Below are positions 53,814 to 61,695 of a stretch of 64,000 nt of DNA, in pieces. Position 1 is the stretch's first letter. Every line of letters starts with the position of its first letter. The notes beneath the pieces were generated by a model that saw nothing but the letters and a program-made list of their open reading frames with translations, was not told the origin of the DNA and searched no databases. Both the position numbers and the translations under genes were made by a program. Source of the stretch: Acidobacteriota bacterium (lineage in GTDB: Bacteria > Acidobacteriota > Vicinamibacteria > Vicinamibacterales > UBA823); contig PCAU01000001.1 in the NCBI GenBank assembly GCA_002730735.1, forward strand, positions 210,925-274,924. Direction: 5' to 3'.

Positions 53814-55349
53814 TTAGTGGCCGGTAAGTACTTGAGTATGCTGTTGGATGAGTTCCCAGGCGCGGGCGACGTGCTGTTCAGCTGTCCGAATGTGGCCGAT
53901 TGCGAGGCGGATCACGTAGCGGCCCTCCAGCTTACCCTGCGAAAGAAAAATCTCACCAGACGCATTCAGTGCGTCAAGGAGTTTGATATTAAACCGTTCA
54001 AGTTCAGCTTCATCCGTGCCCATACCGGCGGGCTTGGCCCGGAAGCAGACGACACTAAATGGTACCGGTGCCAAACGCTCAAAATCGTTGTGCGCGTCAA
54101 CCCATTCCGCAAAGAGGCGTGCGAGACGCATATGCTCAGCTAGTCGTTGGCGGATACCCTCAGCCCCGAAATGGCGCAACACCATCCATAGCTTGAGCGC
54201 ACGGAAACGGCGTCCGAGTTGAATGCCCATGTCCATAAGGTTGCGCACTTGGTCGCCCTCGGCAGTGCGAAGATATTCCGGAGTTAACGAGAACGCCGCC
54301 TTCACCATGTCCATCCGACGCGAGAACAGAGCACTCAGGTCGACGGGGGTGAACAGCCACTTGTGTGGATTCATCACAACCGAATCGGCCTCGTCGCATC
54401 CGTCGAGAATCTGTGCACAACTTGGCACCATGGCCGCGACGCCGGCGTAGGCAGCGTCGACATGTAGCCAGATTTGTTCCGCTGTGCATATTCGTGCGAT
54501 GGCAGGTACAGGGTCAACACTCGTGGAGATCGTGGTGCCGACGGTTGCGACCACGGCCATTGGGACGCATCCAGAAGCGCGATCTTCAGCTATAGCCTCG
54601 GCCAAAACTTCCGGTCGCATTCGAAGGTCTGTATCGACTGGAATCTTTCGAAGCGCAGATTGACCGAGGCCGAGCAGGATCACGGCCTTGTCGAGCGAGG
54701 AATGCGCTTGTTCGGAGCAATACACCCGAATGCCAGTTAGGTCGCTCCTGCCGACGAGGCCCTGGTCCCGGACATTGGGTATTACGGCCTCACGCGCAGC
54801 TGCCAGCGCGTGCAGCGTGCTCACCGACGCCGTATCGTATATGACACCCTCGAAGCCGTCAGGCAGGCCTACAAGTTGCCGGAGCCAGTCGAGGGTAAGT
54901 GCTTCTAGCTCAGTCGCGGCAGGTGATGTCCGCCACAGCATGGCATTCTGGTTGAGGGCCGCGGCAAGTAATTCTCCGATAATGCCCGGTGCACTGCTGC
55001 TAGTAGCGAAGTAGGCGAAGAACCCTGGGTGATTCCAGTGAGTGAGGCCGGGCGTGATGATTTTTTCGAAGTCGTCGAAAATCGCCTCAAATGTTTCGCC
55101 CCGCTGCGGTGGCGTTGCGGGTAGCGCGGCACGAACGTCGCCAGGGCCAACACGTGCCATCACCGGATAGCGCTCAGAGTCGCGAAGGTACTCAGCGATC
55201 CAGTCTAGGGTGCGCTGTCCGTGGCGCCGGAAGGCGTCGGCATCCATATCTCCGAGGGCGGGCGGACTGACTTCAGGCGGACTTTTTGTTTCGGGTTCGT
55301 TCGAAACACTTCCGCCCGTTAGGTCACGGTCACTGGCGGACATACTCAA
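53814..55349 (-). CDS. Aromatic-L-amino-acid decarboxylase-like PLP enzyme
   Basis: 511 residues, group II PLP decarboxylase. HWNHPGFFAYFATSSSAPGIIGELL and the PLP lysine in NPHKWLFTPVDLSALF (normally N-x-H-K-W-x) are diagnostic, and HVDAAYAG holds the cofactor Asp. It removes CO2 from an aromatic amino acid such as tryptophan, tyrosine or DOPA. Start at 55349 or 55343; either way its start lies within the last 20 bases of the upstream phosphatase-like gene. Confidence 0.92.
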   Translation of the reverse strand: MSMSASDRDLTGGSVSNEPETKSPPEVSPPALGDMDADAFRRHGQRTLDWIAEYLRDSERYPVMARVGPGDVRAALPATPPQRGETFEAIFDDFEKIITPGLTHWNHPGFFAYFATSSSAPGIIGELLAAALNQNAMLWRTSPAATELEALTLDWLRQLVGLPDGFEGVIYDTASVSTLHALAAAREAVIPNVRDQGLVGRSDLTGIRVYCSEQAHSSLDKAVILLGLGQSALRKIPVDTDLRMRPEVLAEAIAEDRASGCVPMAVVATVGTTISTSVDPVPAIARICTAEQIWLHVDAAYAGVAAMVPSCAQILDGCDEADSVVMNPHKWLFTPVDLSALFSRRMDMVKAAFSLTPEYLRTAEGDQVRNLMDMGIQLGRRFRALKLWMVLRHFGAEGIRQRLAEHMRLARLFAEWVDAHNDFERLAPVPFSVVCFRAKPAGMGTDEAELERFNIKLLDALNASGEIFLSQGKLEGRYVIRLAIGHIRTAEQHVARAWELIQQHTQVLTGH

Positions 55350-55866
55350 TGGCGAATTCTTTTAGCGCAGGGGACCGGAGACCAATCACCTCAGCTTCAG
55401 CCGTGGCGCTTTCAATATCCCAATTGTCAAGTTTGACCCGTTTGATCAACCACATTCCCCCAACGCGATTGGCTGACCCGCAGTGAATGAATGTCGGTTG
55501 ATTATCCGGGTTGGCAATGACCTCAAGGAACTGTTCGGCAGCCCAAGCCCAGGTCTCAGAAGACCGAAATGGAATATGAAAATACTTCAATCCGAGTTCT
55601 GAGGCTTTTTCGGATGCTTCACCAGGGTTGGTGGCGCCGTTTTCACCTTCGGTGCGGAAGTTGACAACGGATACAAACCCCCGCCGCCGCACTTCCTCGA
55701 GTGCTTCCAGTGTAGTGGCTCCAGCGCATGCGACTGTCGCATTCACTTGGGTGTAGTTTCGAATCCCCGGGATCTCTTCCTTTATCAGCTCTTGTGCGGT
55801 AAGGGAGATCGGGGTCATTAGAACGAGCATCAGAAACACGGAATGTGTAACGTTTTGAAATCGCAT
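55330..55866 (-). CDS. Exported CX5R (dual-specificity phosphatase/DUF442-like) protein
   Basis: 178 residues with a signal peptide (FLMLVLMTPISLTAQ). HCGSANRVGG carries the H-C-x5-R phosphatase loop seen in beta-lactamase-hydrolase (DUF442/BLH-like) and dual-specificity phosphatase folds; RRGFVSVVNFRTEGE is the matching early strand. A phosphatase or sulfur/persulfide-linked role is possible. It is divergent from the Sec-OsmC gene with just 36 bp between starts, suggesting joint control. Confidence 0.82.
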   Translation of the reverse strand: MRFQNVTHSVFLMLVLMTPISLTAQELIKEEIPGIRNYTQVNATVACAGATTLEALEEVRRRGFVSVVNFRTEGENGATNPGEASEKASELGLKYFHIPFRSSETWAWAAEQFLEVIANPDNQPTFIHCGSANRVGGMWLIKRVKLDNWDIESATAEAEVIGLRSPALKEFAIEYVRQ

Positions 55867-55902
55867 AGCCTAGAATTATAACTCGATCATAAGGAGGGTA
55901 AT

Positions 55903-56367
55903 GTGGCCGAGCTCATTCACACCAGCCGAATACGCTTAGAGAAGATTAAGGGTTCACTTCGGCACGCGTACGTCGAAAACTTTAAGGCCCCAATCCGCTT
56001 CGGTATTCATGGCGGCATCAAGAGGTTCTACGGTATCGAACCTGACGAGGAGTTGCCAGCCACCCTCGATCATCTAATTGCGGCGGTTGGTGGTTGACTG
56101 CTTGGCACCTTGGCCGGCGCACTGGAAGTGCGCCAGATCCCGTCTGGTGACGGCTGTCTCACGGCCGCCGTGGAAGGCGACATTGAAGCGGTCGACAAGA
56201 TCCTGCGTATAACCGAGATCCGAGTTCGTTACACACTCAAGATTCCCGCAGGCACCCGCGCAGCGGCTGATCGTGCGCTGACAACTCACGAGAGTAAATG
56301 CCCGGCCGCCGTAAGCGTCCGTAGCTGTATTAAGATTGTGATCACAGCTGATGTGACAGAAGAATAG
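55903..56367 (+). CDS. OsmC-family protein, probable selenoprotein (in-frame UGA at the peroxidatic Cys)
   Basis: Read through TGA 56095-56097 the frame gives 154 residues, normal OsmC length. The first part ends PATLDHLIAAVGG-[UGA]-LLGTLAGALEV, where OsmC proteins have G-C at the peroxidatic Cys. After it come ILRITEIRVRYTLKIP (the R-I-x-V block) and HESKCPAAVSV with the second conserved Cys. So UGA is residue 65, and Sec plus Cys would be the redox pair reducing organic peroxides. GTG 55903 follows a strong AAGGAGG (55891-55897). A SECIS-like hairpin lies 19-37 bases after the UGA. A normal pipeline would report two broken ORFs (55903-56097 and 56110-56367). Confidence 0.88.
56116..56134 (+). 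promoter_or_regulatory. Bacterial SECIS-like hairpin in the OsmC-like gene
   Basis: GGCGCACTGGAAGTGCGCC forms a perfect 7-bp stem (GGCGCAC/GTGCGCC) with loop UGGAA. The loop spans bases 26-30 after the UGA, and its second base is G, which satisfies the bacterial SECIS rule (a G in the first two loop positions, loop 16-37 bases from UGA). The hairpin lies inside the coding sequence for LAGALEVRQ. Confidence 0.72.
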
Positions 56368-56480
56368 AGAGGCATCCGATTTAGTAGTGGTAGAGGACTG
56401 CTGTAGGATTGCCTATCATGTGGGCCCTGGATGCGATCGGAACTCGTCGTTCTCATTACGGGGACCTACGGCACTGATTT

Positions 56481-56768
56481 ATGGCTCGACTATCGGCCGC
56501 AGCGATCACCGAACAACTTGCGTCGCTCTCCGCTTGGATTCGTGACGGCCAGGCCATCCAGAGGGAGTTTACGTTCCCGTCGTTTTTGGAGGCTGTAGCG
56601 TTTGCGAATCGTGTGGCGATGGAGGCCGAACGTGCAGATCATCACCCTGACATTGTGATTCGCTTTCGGAGTGTCATGCTGGTCTACGTGACACATAGCG
56701 AGTCTGGACTCACCCAGAAGGACTTCGATGGAGCGCGGGTGGCCGACCGGGTAGCCGAAGCTCGATGA
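56481..56768 (+). CDS. phhB: 4a-hydroxytetrahydrobiopterin dehydratase
   Basis: 95 residues, the normal PCD length. ERADHHPDIVIRFRSVMLVYVTHSESGLTQKDFDGA holds the His-His-Pro active site and the T-H/S-x-x-x-G-L-T-x-x-D ending. It dehydrates 4a-hydroxy-tetrahydrobiopterin, recycling the cofactor for phenylalanine hydroxylase, and can act as DCoH. No phenylalanine hydroxylase is in the window. The MerR gene follows by 14 bp. Confidence 0.93.
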   Translation: MARLSAAAITEQLASLSAWIRDGQAIQREFTFPSFLEAVAFANRVAMEAERADHHPDIVIRFRSVMLVYVTHSESGLTQKDFDGARVADRVAEAR

Positions 56769-56782
56769 GAGGCTGACTGACT

Positions 56783-57301
56783 GTGCGGCTAAAGAAGACC
56801 TACAGTTCCCGAGAAGTCGCCGCGCTGACGGGGCTTTCTGCCCGCCAACTGCAGTGGTGGGACGCACGGAAACTGCTGACATCAACAGTGGCATCGCAGC
56901 GAACTGCTGCTGGGGGCTTCACTGAGCGGAGGTACTCTCCCGTCGAGTTGTACGAGCTCCTTGTGCTCGCTGACTTGCGCCGCCACGGCTTTTCCGTTCA
57001 AAAAATTCGTGCGCTGCTCAAAACACTGAAACGGCAATTCGACATACGGCTCTACGACGCCATCCGCGGTGGTGGGGAGATTACGTTACTGACCGATGGA
57101 CGCGAGGTGTACGCACGTACTTTGAAGGGGGAGTTCTACAATCTGCTGCGCGCGCCGAGTCAGCCTTTGCTGGTGCTTGGTGAAGGAGAAGATTTGAAGG
57201 AGTTCAGTACGCGAGCTCGCCCACGACGGTCCAAGAAGCGCCTCGCTGCGAGGCGAAATGCGACAAAGCCGACCAAAAAAACGAAGCGTCAGCGTTCCTG
57301 A
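56783..57301 (+). CDS. MerR-family transcriptional regulator
   Basis: 172 residues. YSSREVAALTGLSARQLQWWDARKLL is the winged HTH, and YSPVELYELLVLADLRRHGFSVQKIRALLK the second, helical element, which continues as in MerR. The C-terminal ~90 residues contain no Cys-rich metal site, so the effector is unknown. A basic tail (RPRRSKKRLAARRN) is unusual. GTG start. It may regulate phhB or the convergent catabolic genes. Confidence 0.86.
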   Translation: MRLKKTYSSREVAALTGLSARQLQWWDARKLLTSTVASQRTAAGGFTERRYSPVELYELLVLADLRRHGFSVQKIRALLKTLKRQFDIRLYDAIRGGGEITLLTDGREVYARTLKGEFYNLLRAPSQPLLVLGEGEDLKEFSTRARPRRSKKRLAARRNATKPTKKTKRQRS

Positions 57302-57323
57302 TGCGATGATCACGCACTAACGT

Positions 57324-58448
57324 CTACACAATCTTCCCACGCGCCTCGACTGGGAGTGTCTCGATGACTGTCCATCCATCGACGAGTTGGACAGCATCCA
57401 CTAGGTTCGATACAACGCACGAATGATTCGGCAGAACGCGTACGCGGTCACCAGGTTCTAGGCCTGTAGCGCCATTCTGCACTTCTACGACCCCGTGTTC
57501 TTCCGAAAGCCGCGTGATCTGCAGTGAGTCGTCTGGTGTTGTCTCGTCGAGAGTGGAAAAAACGGCGCCGTAGCCCACCGGGCGGACCATTCCACGACCG
57601 GTGTCTGAGGTAAGTGTCTTGCTACCGCAGTCGAGAACGATGCGGTTGCTTGCCGGCTTACTGACCACGGTCGCCATCACGGAGAGTGCGCAATCGTCGA
57701 GTGAGGCAGAGCCAATGGCAACCTGGCTACGATCGTAATAGACGTAGTTGCCTGGCCGAAGCTCCGTAAGGTCAGGCTCTGAAGCGCTTAGCATTGCTGT
57801 GGCGGTAGAGCCGACGCTAATTTCGTCGATTTTGACTTCAGCCTGTCGTGCCCCGTCAGCCAGCGTTCGTAGCGTCTCGGCTTCGTCCTTCGCTACGGCG
57901 GCCAGTTCCTCTGCGGAACCTACGTCGTAACACTGGCCGGCGTGACTGAGGAGTCCACGGAGTCGTAGTCCTGGCAGGGTAGTTACGTGTGAAAGAAACG
58001 CGACGGCCTGAGTCATCTCGGGAGCAATGCCACACCGCTGATACCCGACGTCAACCTTGACGAGGACGTCGAGTTGCCGGTCGTATGCACACATCGCCTC
58101 GGACCACTGTTCAGCCACTGTTGGATGATCGATTGCAAGTGAAAGTTTTACACGGTCCATCAGTGCCATGACACGTGTGGCACTGAACGGATTGATTGGA
58201 TAGGGCAACCGGATGTCGGAGATACCCGCGTCGGCAAAAACTTCCGCCTCGCTGACTTTCGCGCAGCAGATCCCTGCCGCACCTTGTTCGAGTTGCCACT
58301 TTGCAATCCGAGGGCTCTTGTGGGTCTTGGTGTGCGGTCTAAGCGTCAGCCCCCCTGATGTTGCGACGGTTTGCATTCGCTTGATGTTGGCCATAAGCCG
58401 GTCCCGATCGATGAGGACTTGCGGTGTGGGGAGTTCGGTCAATTGCAT
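57324..58448 (-). CDS. D-threonine aldolase/D-serine dehydratase-like PLP enzyme
   Basis: 374 residues, fold type III (alanine racemase-like). RPHTKTHKSPRIAKWQ has the PLP lysine, and PNHSCVVSN near residue 345 carries the H-x-C metal site of the DSD1/D-threonine aldolase family. It splits D-threonine to glycine and acetaldehyde, or dehydrates D-serine. It runs in the same direction as the P5C dehydrogenase-like and oxidoreductase genes, so an amino-acid breakdown role is likely. Confidence 0.88.
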   Translation of the reverse strand: MQLTELPTPQVLIDRDRLMANIKRMQTVATSGGLTLRPHTKTHKSPRIAKWQLEQGAAGICCAKVSEAEVFADAGISDIRLPYPINPFSATRVMALMDRVKLSLAIDHPTVAEQWSEAMCAYDRQLDVLVKVDVGYQRCGIAPEMTQAVAFLSHVTTLPGLRLRGLLSHAGQCYDVGSAEELAAVAKDEAETLRTLADGARQAEVKIDEISVGSTATAMLSASEPDLTELRPGNYVYYDRSQVAIGSASLDDCALSVMATVVSKPASNRIVLDCGSKTLTSDTGRGMVRPVGYGAVFSTLDETTPDDSLQITRLSEEHGVVEVQNGATGLEPGDRVRVLPNHSCVVSNLVDAVQLVDGWTVIETLPVEARGKIV

Positions 58449-58479
58449 GATGGCAATTATCCATTTCAGTGAGTCAGTA

Positions 58480-60063
58480 TTAGTAGATCCTTACCCGGCT
58501 CTGCTCTTTCAGAAACTGCTGGACGTAGTAGGGCCCACCAGCACCGCGACCAGACGAGCCACTTGCTTTCCAACCACCGAACGGATTGATACCTGGCCAG
58601 GCGCCAGTTGTCGCGCCAGCCTGCCGGTTGGCGTAAACGACGCCAGCTTGGATTTCGTCGAAGAAATTGGCTATTTCATCCTCATCGCTGCTAAAAATAC
58701 CAGCCGTTAAACCGTATTCGGTCTTGTTGGCGAGCCGTATTGCTTCGTCAAACGACGTTACTTTACCCACGACAGTGATCGGGACGAACAGCTCATCGGT
58801 GAATAATCGGTGGCCGTTCGGTAAGCCATCAATGACGGTCGGTTCGAGAAAGTAGCCATGTCGAAAGGGCTCTTCGGTAATTCGACGCCCCCCGGTGAGG
58901 ACCCGCCCGCCGTCGCGCTTAGCCTCTTCAATTGCCCGTTCATAAGTCTTAACCGCCGCTTCGTTGATGACAGGTCCCATCCAGACATCGCGCTCAAGCG
59001 GGTTACCAATCTTGATCTTTCTGGTTTTCTCCACAAGTTCCTCGACGAACCTATCGCAGACATCGGTCGCGACGTACACACGAGAGCATGCGGAACATTT
59101 CTGGCCTTGGGCACCGAACGCCGAGCGCCACACACCTTCGGTAGCTTTATCCAGGTCAGCTGATGACATGACTAGAGTGGGATTCTTGCCTCCCATCTCG
59201 GTGATGACCGGGCGCGGAGCTGGACGTCCGCCGTTCTCACGGGACAGCATCATTCCAACTTCTTTTGACCCGGTAAAAACGATGCCGTCGATGTGTGCAT
59301 TTTCCGCAATTTCCTGGCCGACTGAGTTTCCAGGCCCGGTTACAACGTTGAATACACCTGGAGGTACGCCGGCCTCGGCGGCGATATCGTAAAGCCTCAA
59401 ACCGAGCCTTGGCGTATCGCTAGCTGGTTTCAGCACGACGGTGTTCCCCGCGACAAGTGCGCCGCCCGCCGGACCTGCGGCCAGCGCCATGGGAAAGTTA
59501 AACGGGGAGATGACTGCCCAGACCCCATGAGGACGCATGACACTGGTGTTCTCTTCATTCGGCTCTAGTTTGTCCATCGTCTGGCAAAAGCCGTCGTGTG
59601 CCTCTATCTGATCGCAATAGTAGGTCATGAAATCGGCGGCTTCTTCTATATCGCCTACGCATTCAAGGCGATTCTTGCCAGTCTCAAAACCCATCCAGGC
59701 TGCTAGTTCCCAACGCTGGGCTCGAATGCCGTCCCCAATCTTACGGACTATAGCCACCCGCTCTCTCCATGATCGCCCACCCCAATCAGCCGCGGCTACG
59801 CGAGCAGCACGAACCGCATCGCGCACATGGTCGGCGGTACCCTTTTGAAACCGCGCCAAAACAATCCGCGTATCGTTCGGGCTTAAGTCTTCAAACTGTT
59901 CGGCTGATTCGATGGCCTCACCGTCAATGTACATTGGATAAGTTTTGCCTAGCTGCGCTTTGACCTGTTCGATCGCCTCGTCAATTCCAAGGTGAAGCGC
60001 TTCCATCTGGTCGGCGCTCATCGTCGCGTAGGTGATTTTCATCTCGGGTTTACTACCGCTCAT
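58480..60063 (-). CDS. Aldehyde dehydrogenase, L-glutamate-gamma-semialdehyde dehydrogenase-like
   Basis: 527 residues. GFETGKNRLECVGDIEEAADFMTYYCDQI and SPFNFPMALAAGPAGGALVAGNTVVLKPASDTP are typical of P5C dehydrogenase (RocA/PutA-C type). Catalytic Cys lies in GQKCSACSR, the catalytic Glu in VITEMGGKNP. It oxidises glutamate semialdehyde to glutamate in proline or arginine breakdown with NAD+. Length matches RocA. No PutA or proline dehydrogenase is in the window. Confidence 0.92.
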   Translation of the reverse strand: MSGSKPEMKITYATMSADQMEALHLGIDEAIEQVKAQLGKTYPMYIDGEAIESAEQFEDLSPNDTRIVLARFQKGTADHVRDAVRAARVAAADWGGRSWRERVAIVRKIGDGIRAQRWELAAWMGFETGKNRLECVGDIEEAADFMTYYCDQIEAHDGFCQTMDKLEPNEENTSVMRPHGVWAVISPFNFPMALAAGPAGGALVAGNTVVLKPASDTPRLGLRLYDIAAEAGVPPGVFNVVTGPGNSVGQEIAENAHIDGIVFTGSKEVGMMLSRENGGRPAPRPVITEMGGKNPTLVMSSADLDKATEGVWRSAFGAQGQKCSACSRVYVATDVCDRFVEELVEKTRKIKIGNPLERDVWMGPVINEAAVKTYERAIEEAKRDGGRVLTGGRRITEEPFRHGYFLEPTVIDGLPNGHRLFTDELFVPITVVGKVTSFDEAIRLANKTEYGLTAGIFSSDEDEIANFFDEIQAGVVYANRQAGATTGAWPGINPFGGWKASGSSGRGAGGPYYVQQFLKEQSRVRIY

Positions 60064-60084
60064 CTTCAGTTTCTCCTCGTCCCG

Positions 60085-61695
60085 TTAGTTCTTCCGCAGG
60101 TCCTTTAGAATCTCGCGACTCGCATTCAATCCGCAAGCGCCGGTTACCCCGCCGCCAGGGTGGGTACCCGCGCCGCAAAGGTACAGGCCAGCAACCGGAG
60201 TCCGATATTGGGCCCAACCGAGTGCCGGCCGCATTGTGAAGAGTTGGTCCAAGGTATGCTCGCCATGAAAAATGTGGCCGCCGGTTAGACCGTAGACCGT
60301 TTCCAGATCGACAGGCGTCAAGATCTGCCGATGCAAAATCCGGTCTTCAAGTCCAGGCGCGTAAGCAGTGAGTACGCGAATAACCCTGTCGCCGAGACCA
60401 TCGCGAGCTATGTGCCAGTTCTCGTCACGCAAATGGTACGGGGCGAATTGCGCGCAGATCGACATAACGTGTTGACCGTCAGGTGCCAAGGTCGAGTCAT
60501 TAACCGTTGGGATCGTCACGTCGAGATATGGAGACTCAGAATAGCCTCCGTACTTGGAAGCATCGAATGCCCTCTCGAGGTACTCCACGCTAGGCCCAAT
60601 GTGAATCCGCCCACCGAGCGCGTTTGTTCGCTCCGTAGAAGTTGCCGAAGCCAAGGCCGTGAATTCCGGAAGAGCGTCGAGTGCCAGGTTAATCTTAGCC
60701 ATGGTGCCGGCCGCTCGATATCCCTTGATGGTGGCCACGAACGCAGGTTCAAGAGCGGCTGCTGAAATCAGTTTAAGAAAGGTTCGCTTGGGATCGGCGC
60801 CCGACACAACAGTGCGAGCAGTAATCACCGTCCCATCACTGAGGACCACGCCGGCAACTACACCCTGCTGGACATCGATGTGAGTTACCTCAGTGCCGGT
60901 CCTGATCTCGACGCCGACGGTCTGAGCAGCCTTCGCTAAGCCCTCGCTCAGTGAGCCGGGTCCACCTCTCGTGGTGGTCGCTGTAGGAAGCACGTGACCC
61001 CCAAGTGCCTGCTGCAGGAGGAAAGCCATACCCGAACCCGCCGATTTTGGACCCAGGTTCATGCCGTAAATGCCGCGGGCGGCCACGATGGCTTGCAGCG
61101 CTTCGGTTTCAAACCAGTCGGCGACTATGTCGGCCACTGGCATTGCTGACCACCTGAGTAGTCGGAACATGTTTTGTTTGCCGAGACCGCGAAACCGTCG
61201 GCCCGCTCTAATTAGCTGCCAGACGTCGCTAACCTTAGGATGCTCGGTTGATGGAGGTGTGCGCCACAGGAAATCACGTAGCACGCTACCGATTTCATCG
61301 AGGCATTCACTGAAGGCAAGGTACTGTTTGCTGTCGCGTTGTGAAAATGCACTGATTGAGTCTGCGGCGCGAACCGGGTCAGCATGAAGTAGAAGGGTGT
61401 GGTGGTCCGGTAGTGGCGCGAAAAGTCTCACCTCGGGTTCCGTGAAGCGAACGCCATGATGATGCAGGGCAAGGTCGTCGACCACTTTAGGATGCAGTGG
61501 GCCCACGGCGTGCGCCAAAGCAGGACATTTAAAACCTGGGTAGAGGTCTTCTGTTACCGCGGCACCACCGACTCCGTTTCGGCGCTCCAGCACGAGCGTT
61601 CGTACGCCTGCCCTAGCCAGATAAAACGCCGTAACGAGCGCGTTATGACCACCTCCTACAATAATTGCGTCGTACGACTTCACAGTGGAATTCAC
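60085..61695 (-). CDS. Phytoene-desaturase/PYROXD2-like FAD oxidoreductase (copy 1)
   Basis: 536 residues. DAIIVGGGHNALVTAFYLARAGVRTLVLERRNGVGGAAVTED is the dinucleotide motif, and LYLCGAGTHPGGGVTGACGLNASREIL the C-terminal FAD block. Its relative is the gene directly upstream (61692-63314); the two share blocks along the whole length. Such enzymes oxidise carotenoid-like or related substrates, but PYROXD2-like members are mostly uncharacterised. Start ATG overlaps the previous stop by 4 bp. Confidence 0.9.
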   Translation of the reverse strand: MNSTVKSYDAIIVGGGHNALVTAFYLARAGVRTLVLERRNGVGGAAVTEDLYPGFKCPALAHAVGPLHPKVVDDLALHHHGVRFTEPEVRLFAPLPDHHTLLLHADPVRAADSISAFSQRDSKQYLAFSECLDEIGSVLRDFLWRTPPSTEHPKVSDVWQLIRAGRRFRGLGKQNMFRLLRWSAMPVADIVADWFETEALQAIVAARGIYGMNLGPKSAGSGMAFLLQQALGGHVLPTATTTRGGPGSLSEGLAKAAQTVGVEIRTGTEVTHIDVQQGVVAGVVLSDGTVITARTVVSGADPKRTFLKLISAAALEPAFVATIKGYRAAGTMAKINLALDALPEFTALASATSTERTNALGGRIHIGPSVEYLERAFDASKYGGYSESPYLDVTIPTVNDSTLAPDGQHVMSICAQFAPYHLRDENWHIARDGLGDRVIRVLTAYAPGLEDRILHRQILTPVDLETVYGLTGGHIFHGEHTLDQLFTMRPALGWAQYRTPVAGLYLCGAGTHPGGGVTGACGLNASREILKDLRKN

